This document shows positions 4,749 to 6,227 of a stretch of 6,227 nt of DNA, piece by piece. The notes below the pieces were generated by a model. It had not been told where the DNA came from. It did not search any database and saw only the letters and a list, made by a program, of their open reading frames with translations. Source of the stretch: Candidatus Bathyarchaeota archaeon (lineage in GTDB: Archaea > Thermoproteota > Bathyarchaeia > RBG-16-48-13 > JAGMEO01); contig JAUVYS010000079.1 in the NCBI GenBank assembly GCA_030602965.1, positions 1 through 6,227 on the forward strand, read 5' to 3'. How positions within the stretch are numbered: position 1 is the stretch's first letter; every line of letters begins with the position of its first letter. The translations under genes were made by a program, and so were the position numbers.

Positions 4749-6227
4749 TCATCTATATAATAACATAAGTATCATAATCGACAGGATGGCAATTAGAACC
4801 GTCAACATATTGTAAGATAAGATCCCGGTGTGAATCTTTCTCAACTTCATGGAGAGAGAGGCCACATGGTTGGCAATTAGGTAGTTGAGTGAGTCAATAC
4901 CGTGTTCTAATTTATTATAGGTTGCGCTTGCGAGGGCGACTGCATGGTTGGCAATTAGGTAGTTGAGTGAGTCAATACCGTGTTCTAAATGGTCATAGGT
5001 CGTCCGTGCTAGAGATGTCGTGTGGTTAGCAATTAATTGATTAAATGAATTGATTAGAGTTTCAACATGTTTGTAGGTGCCCTGCGCCAGATATGCAACC
5101 CCTTGTGAAATTAGGTAGTTGAGTGCGTCAATACCTCGTTCAAAGCTATTGAATAATGTCTTTGCGACCGCGATTGTTTGATAGGCGATTATATTATAAA
5201 ATGTGTCTACGTAACATTTGTTCAATAGAACTTTATGCATTTTCTTCAAAGAAGAATGTTCTTCGATCAACTTTGCTGGATCGATTTTATGAACCATATA
5301 CATTTTGTATGCAGGATATGCACCGATTGCTAATGCCCCGATTGATAAAATTGTGCTTATTGAAGGAATAATGTACCCTATGACTGCGAATACGTCCTCA
5401 AAAAACACTTTATGTAGAACTGGTAGGAAAAACCTATTAAAAACTGGAATAAGTAGAATTACTGAGAAGTCCACGATTACTGTCACTATGAGCATTATGG
5501 TTAAGGAGTTACGCATCAGCTTTGGAACTTTTCTGAATTCCTTTACCTTTGATTGATGTGTTCTTTTTCCAGAAACAAGCCCCATCATCCTGAGGCCGTA
5601 AAAGGCAGTGATTCCTCCAGTTATTATTAAGAGAATGAACAAACCGTAGCTAGAGGCCATCAACAGGTACTGTCCTTTTCCGCTAGCTTCCCCTGCAAGA
5701 TCCAAGGTTATGGTCTGAATCCAGTTTGTACACCAGAAACCACTCAGCGGAGGTATGCCTATCATGGCAAGAACCCCTACTTCCATGGCTCTATGTGCGA
5801 TACTGCTCTCAACACCTCCCATGCTACGTAAATCGTCCGAGTCAGCTGCATATGAAATGAAGGCTGCTGTGAGGAAAAGCAATCCTGCGATGAAAGCGTC
5901 CACAGTCATAAGGAACACACCAGCCAAGTATCCTAATCTAAAGTCGCTCATCAAACCTGCCAGTCCAAGGGCAACTAACATGTAGCCGATTATGCTTGAA
6001 ACGGAGTATGCCAAGACTCTGAAAATGTTTCTTTGAGCTACCGCCATCAGCGCAGTCAAGACCGCAGTGAGAACACCAATCCACGCCATAGCTGAGAAGA
6101 AGAAACCTAATTCACCAACTCCCGCAGTGTAAGCGCTGTGAAAGATTGGGAGAACTCTAGCTAAAAGGAATGGTCCCGCCAAACACTCGGTGAGGACATT
6201 GAAACATGAGGGTGATGCAACCAGCAT
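4749..6227 (-). CDS. nuoL: NuoL/FpoL-like antiporter subunit, C-terminal part (5' truncated), repeat-expanded and divergent
   Basis: The C-terminal 492 residues of a NuoL-type subunit. It is truncated at the right edge: the family has well over 600 residues, and the first Met falls in the central antiporter core, so it is internal. Recognisable parts are LLARVLPIF (21-29), RNIFRVLAYSVSSIIGYM (66-83), the MGG loop (136-138), IPPLSGFW (158-165), and LLNKCYVDTFY (334-344), where the lateral helix begins. The tail RKIHTGILSYNML leads into the last membrane helix. Two things are odd. Channel residues expected in NuoL are replaced: the His of the HAATM segment reads Asn10, the HLMTHAFFK segment reads FLMTVDAFIA, and SKDE reads CTNW. 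The lateral-helix region holds four 26-residue repeats (360-463). About nine membrane segments are visible. It precedes nuoM in one operon. It might be a structural, non-pumping or altered-pathway NuoL; it could also be a second paralog. Confidence 0.9.
   Translation of the reverse strand: MLVASPSCFNVLTECLAGPFLLARVLPIFHSAYTAGVGELGFFFSAMAWIGVLTAVLTALMAVAQRNIFRVLAYSVSSIIGYMLVALGLAGLMSDFRLGYLAGVFLMTVDAFIAGLLFLTAAFISYAADSDDLRSMGGVESSIAHRAMEVGVLAMIGIPPLSGFWCTNWIQTITLDLAGEASGKGQYLLMASSYGLFILLIITGGITAFYGLRMMGLVSGKRTHQSKVKEFRKVPKLMRNSLTIMLIVTVIVDFSVILLIPVFNRFFLPVLHKVFFEDVFAVIGYIIPSISTILSIGALAIGAYPAYKMYMVHKIDPAKLIEEHSSLKKMHKVLLNKCYVDTFYNIIAYQTIAVAKTLFNSFERGIDALNYLISQGVAYLAQGTYKHVETLINSFNQLIANHTTSLARTTYDHLEHGIDSLNYLIANHAVALASATYNKLEHGIDSLNYLIANHVASLSMKLRKIHTGILSYNMLTVLIAILSIMILMLLYR
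4839..5150 (-). repeat. Four in-frame tandem repeats of 78 bp (26 aa) in the NuoL lateral-helix region
   Basis: In protein order the units cover residues 360-385, 386-411, 412-437 and 438-463 of the visible NuoL. Their pattern is xxLEHGIDSLNYLIANHxxx followed by LAxxTY. The first two units diverge (for example FERGIDALNYLISQG and VETLINSFNQLIANH). The last two share LEHGIDSLNYLIANH exactly. At DNA level 4865-4910 and 4943-4988 are identical over 46 bp with an offset of 78 bp, indicating a recent duplication or gene-conversion event. No unit contains proline, and hydrophobic positions recur every 3-4 residues, as expected for an amphipathic helix. Confidence 0.92.

Noticed and set aside
4865..4988. 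Regularly spaced identical repeats resembling a short CRISPR or tandem repeat array
   Set aside because: Spacing is 78 bp with in-frame protein repeats inside nuoL; the intervening DNA also encodes related residues, so it is a coding repeat.
6225..6227. ATG at the right edge as the nuoL start
   Set aside because: It falls in the central antiporter core of the family, so the true start lies beyond the window.

Overview
The window looks archaeal. The clearest ribosome binding site (GGTGAT, 5 nt before the nuoM-type start) fits an archaeal 16S 3' end. Intergenic DNA is AT-rich with TATA-like boxes, and AGA/AGG arginine and ATA isoleucine codons are common. The respiratory subunits end in the RK-hxTGILSYNML type of tail that I associate with archaeal NuoL/FpoL proteins. 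An uncultured mesophilic archaeon (for example Bathyarchaeia-like) would fit, but lineage cannot be fixed from this sequence.

Left part (1-2059): a surface-glycan block. A GT4-type glycosyltransferase C-terminal half runs in from the left edge on + and is followed by a short frameshifted coding remnant (604-775). An AT-rich gene-free stretch (776-1105) follows. On the - strand lies a complete UDP-sugar 4-epimerase-like extended SDR. Glycosyltransferase and epimerase converge, and together they fit nucleotide-sugar supply and glycan assembly.

Middle (2060-3256): all - strand except one remnant. A two-helix membrane protein with a bacterial-PH (bPH_5-like) domain is followed by an unrecognised 68-residue ORF that has its own ribosome binding site. 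Divergent from the PH gene is a decayed + strand gene for a small Cys-containing protein, with TAG as codon 2 and an internal frameshift. Its stop abuts the 3' end of nuoM.

Right part (3251-6227): the end of a complex I / F420H2-dehydrogenase type operon on the - strand, nuoL (cut by the right edge) then nuoM, 19 nt apart. NuoM keeps all the expected proton-channel residues. NuoL does not: several His/Lys/Asp positions of its second half-channel are replaced. Its C-terminal lateral-helix region is expanded into four tandem 26-residue repeats, two of them sharing an identical 46-bp DNA block. No nuoN follows nuoM here. The altered NuoL is the most interesting thing in the window.
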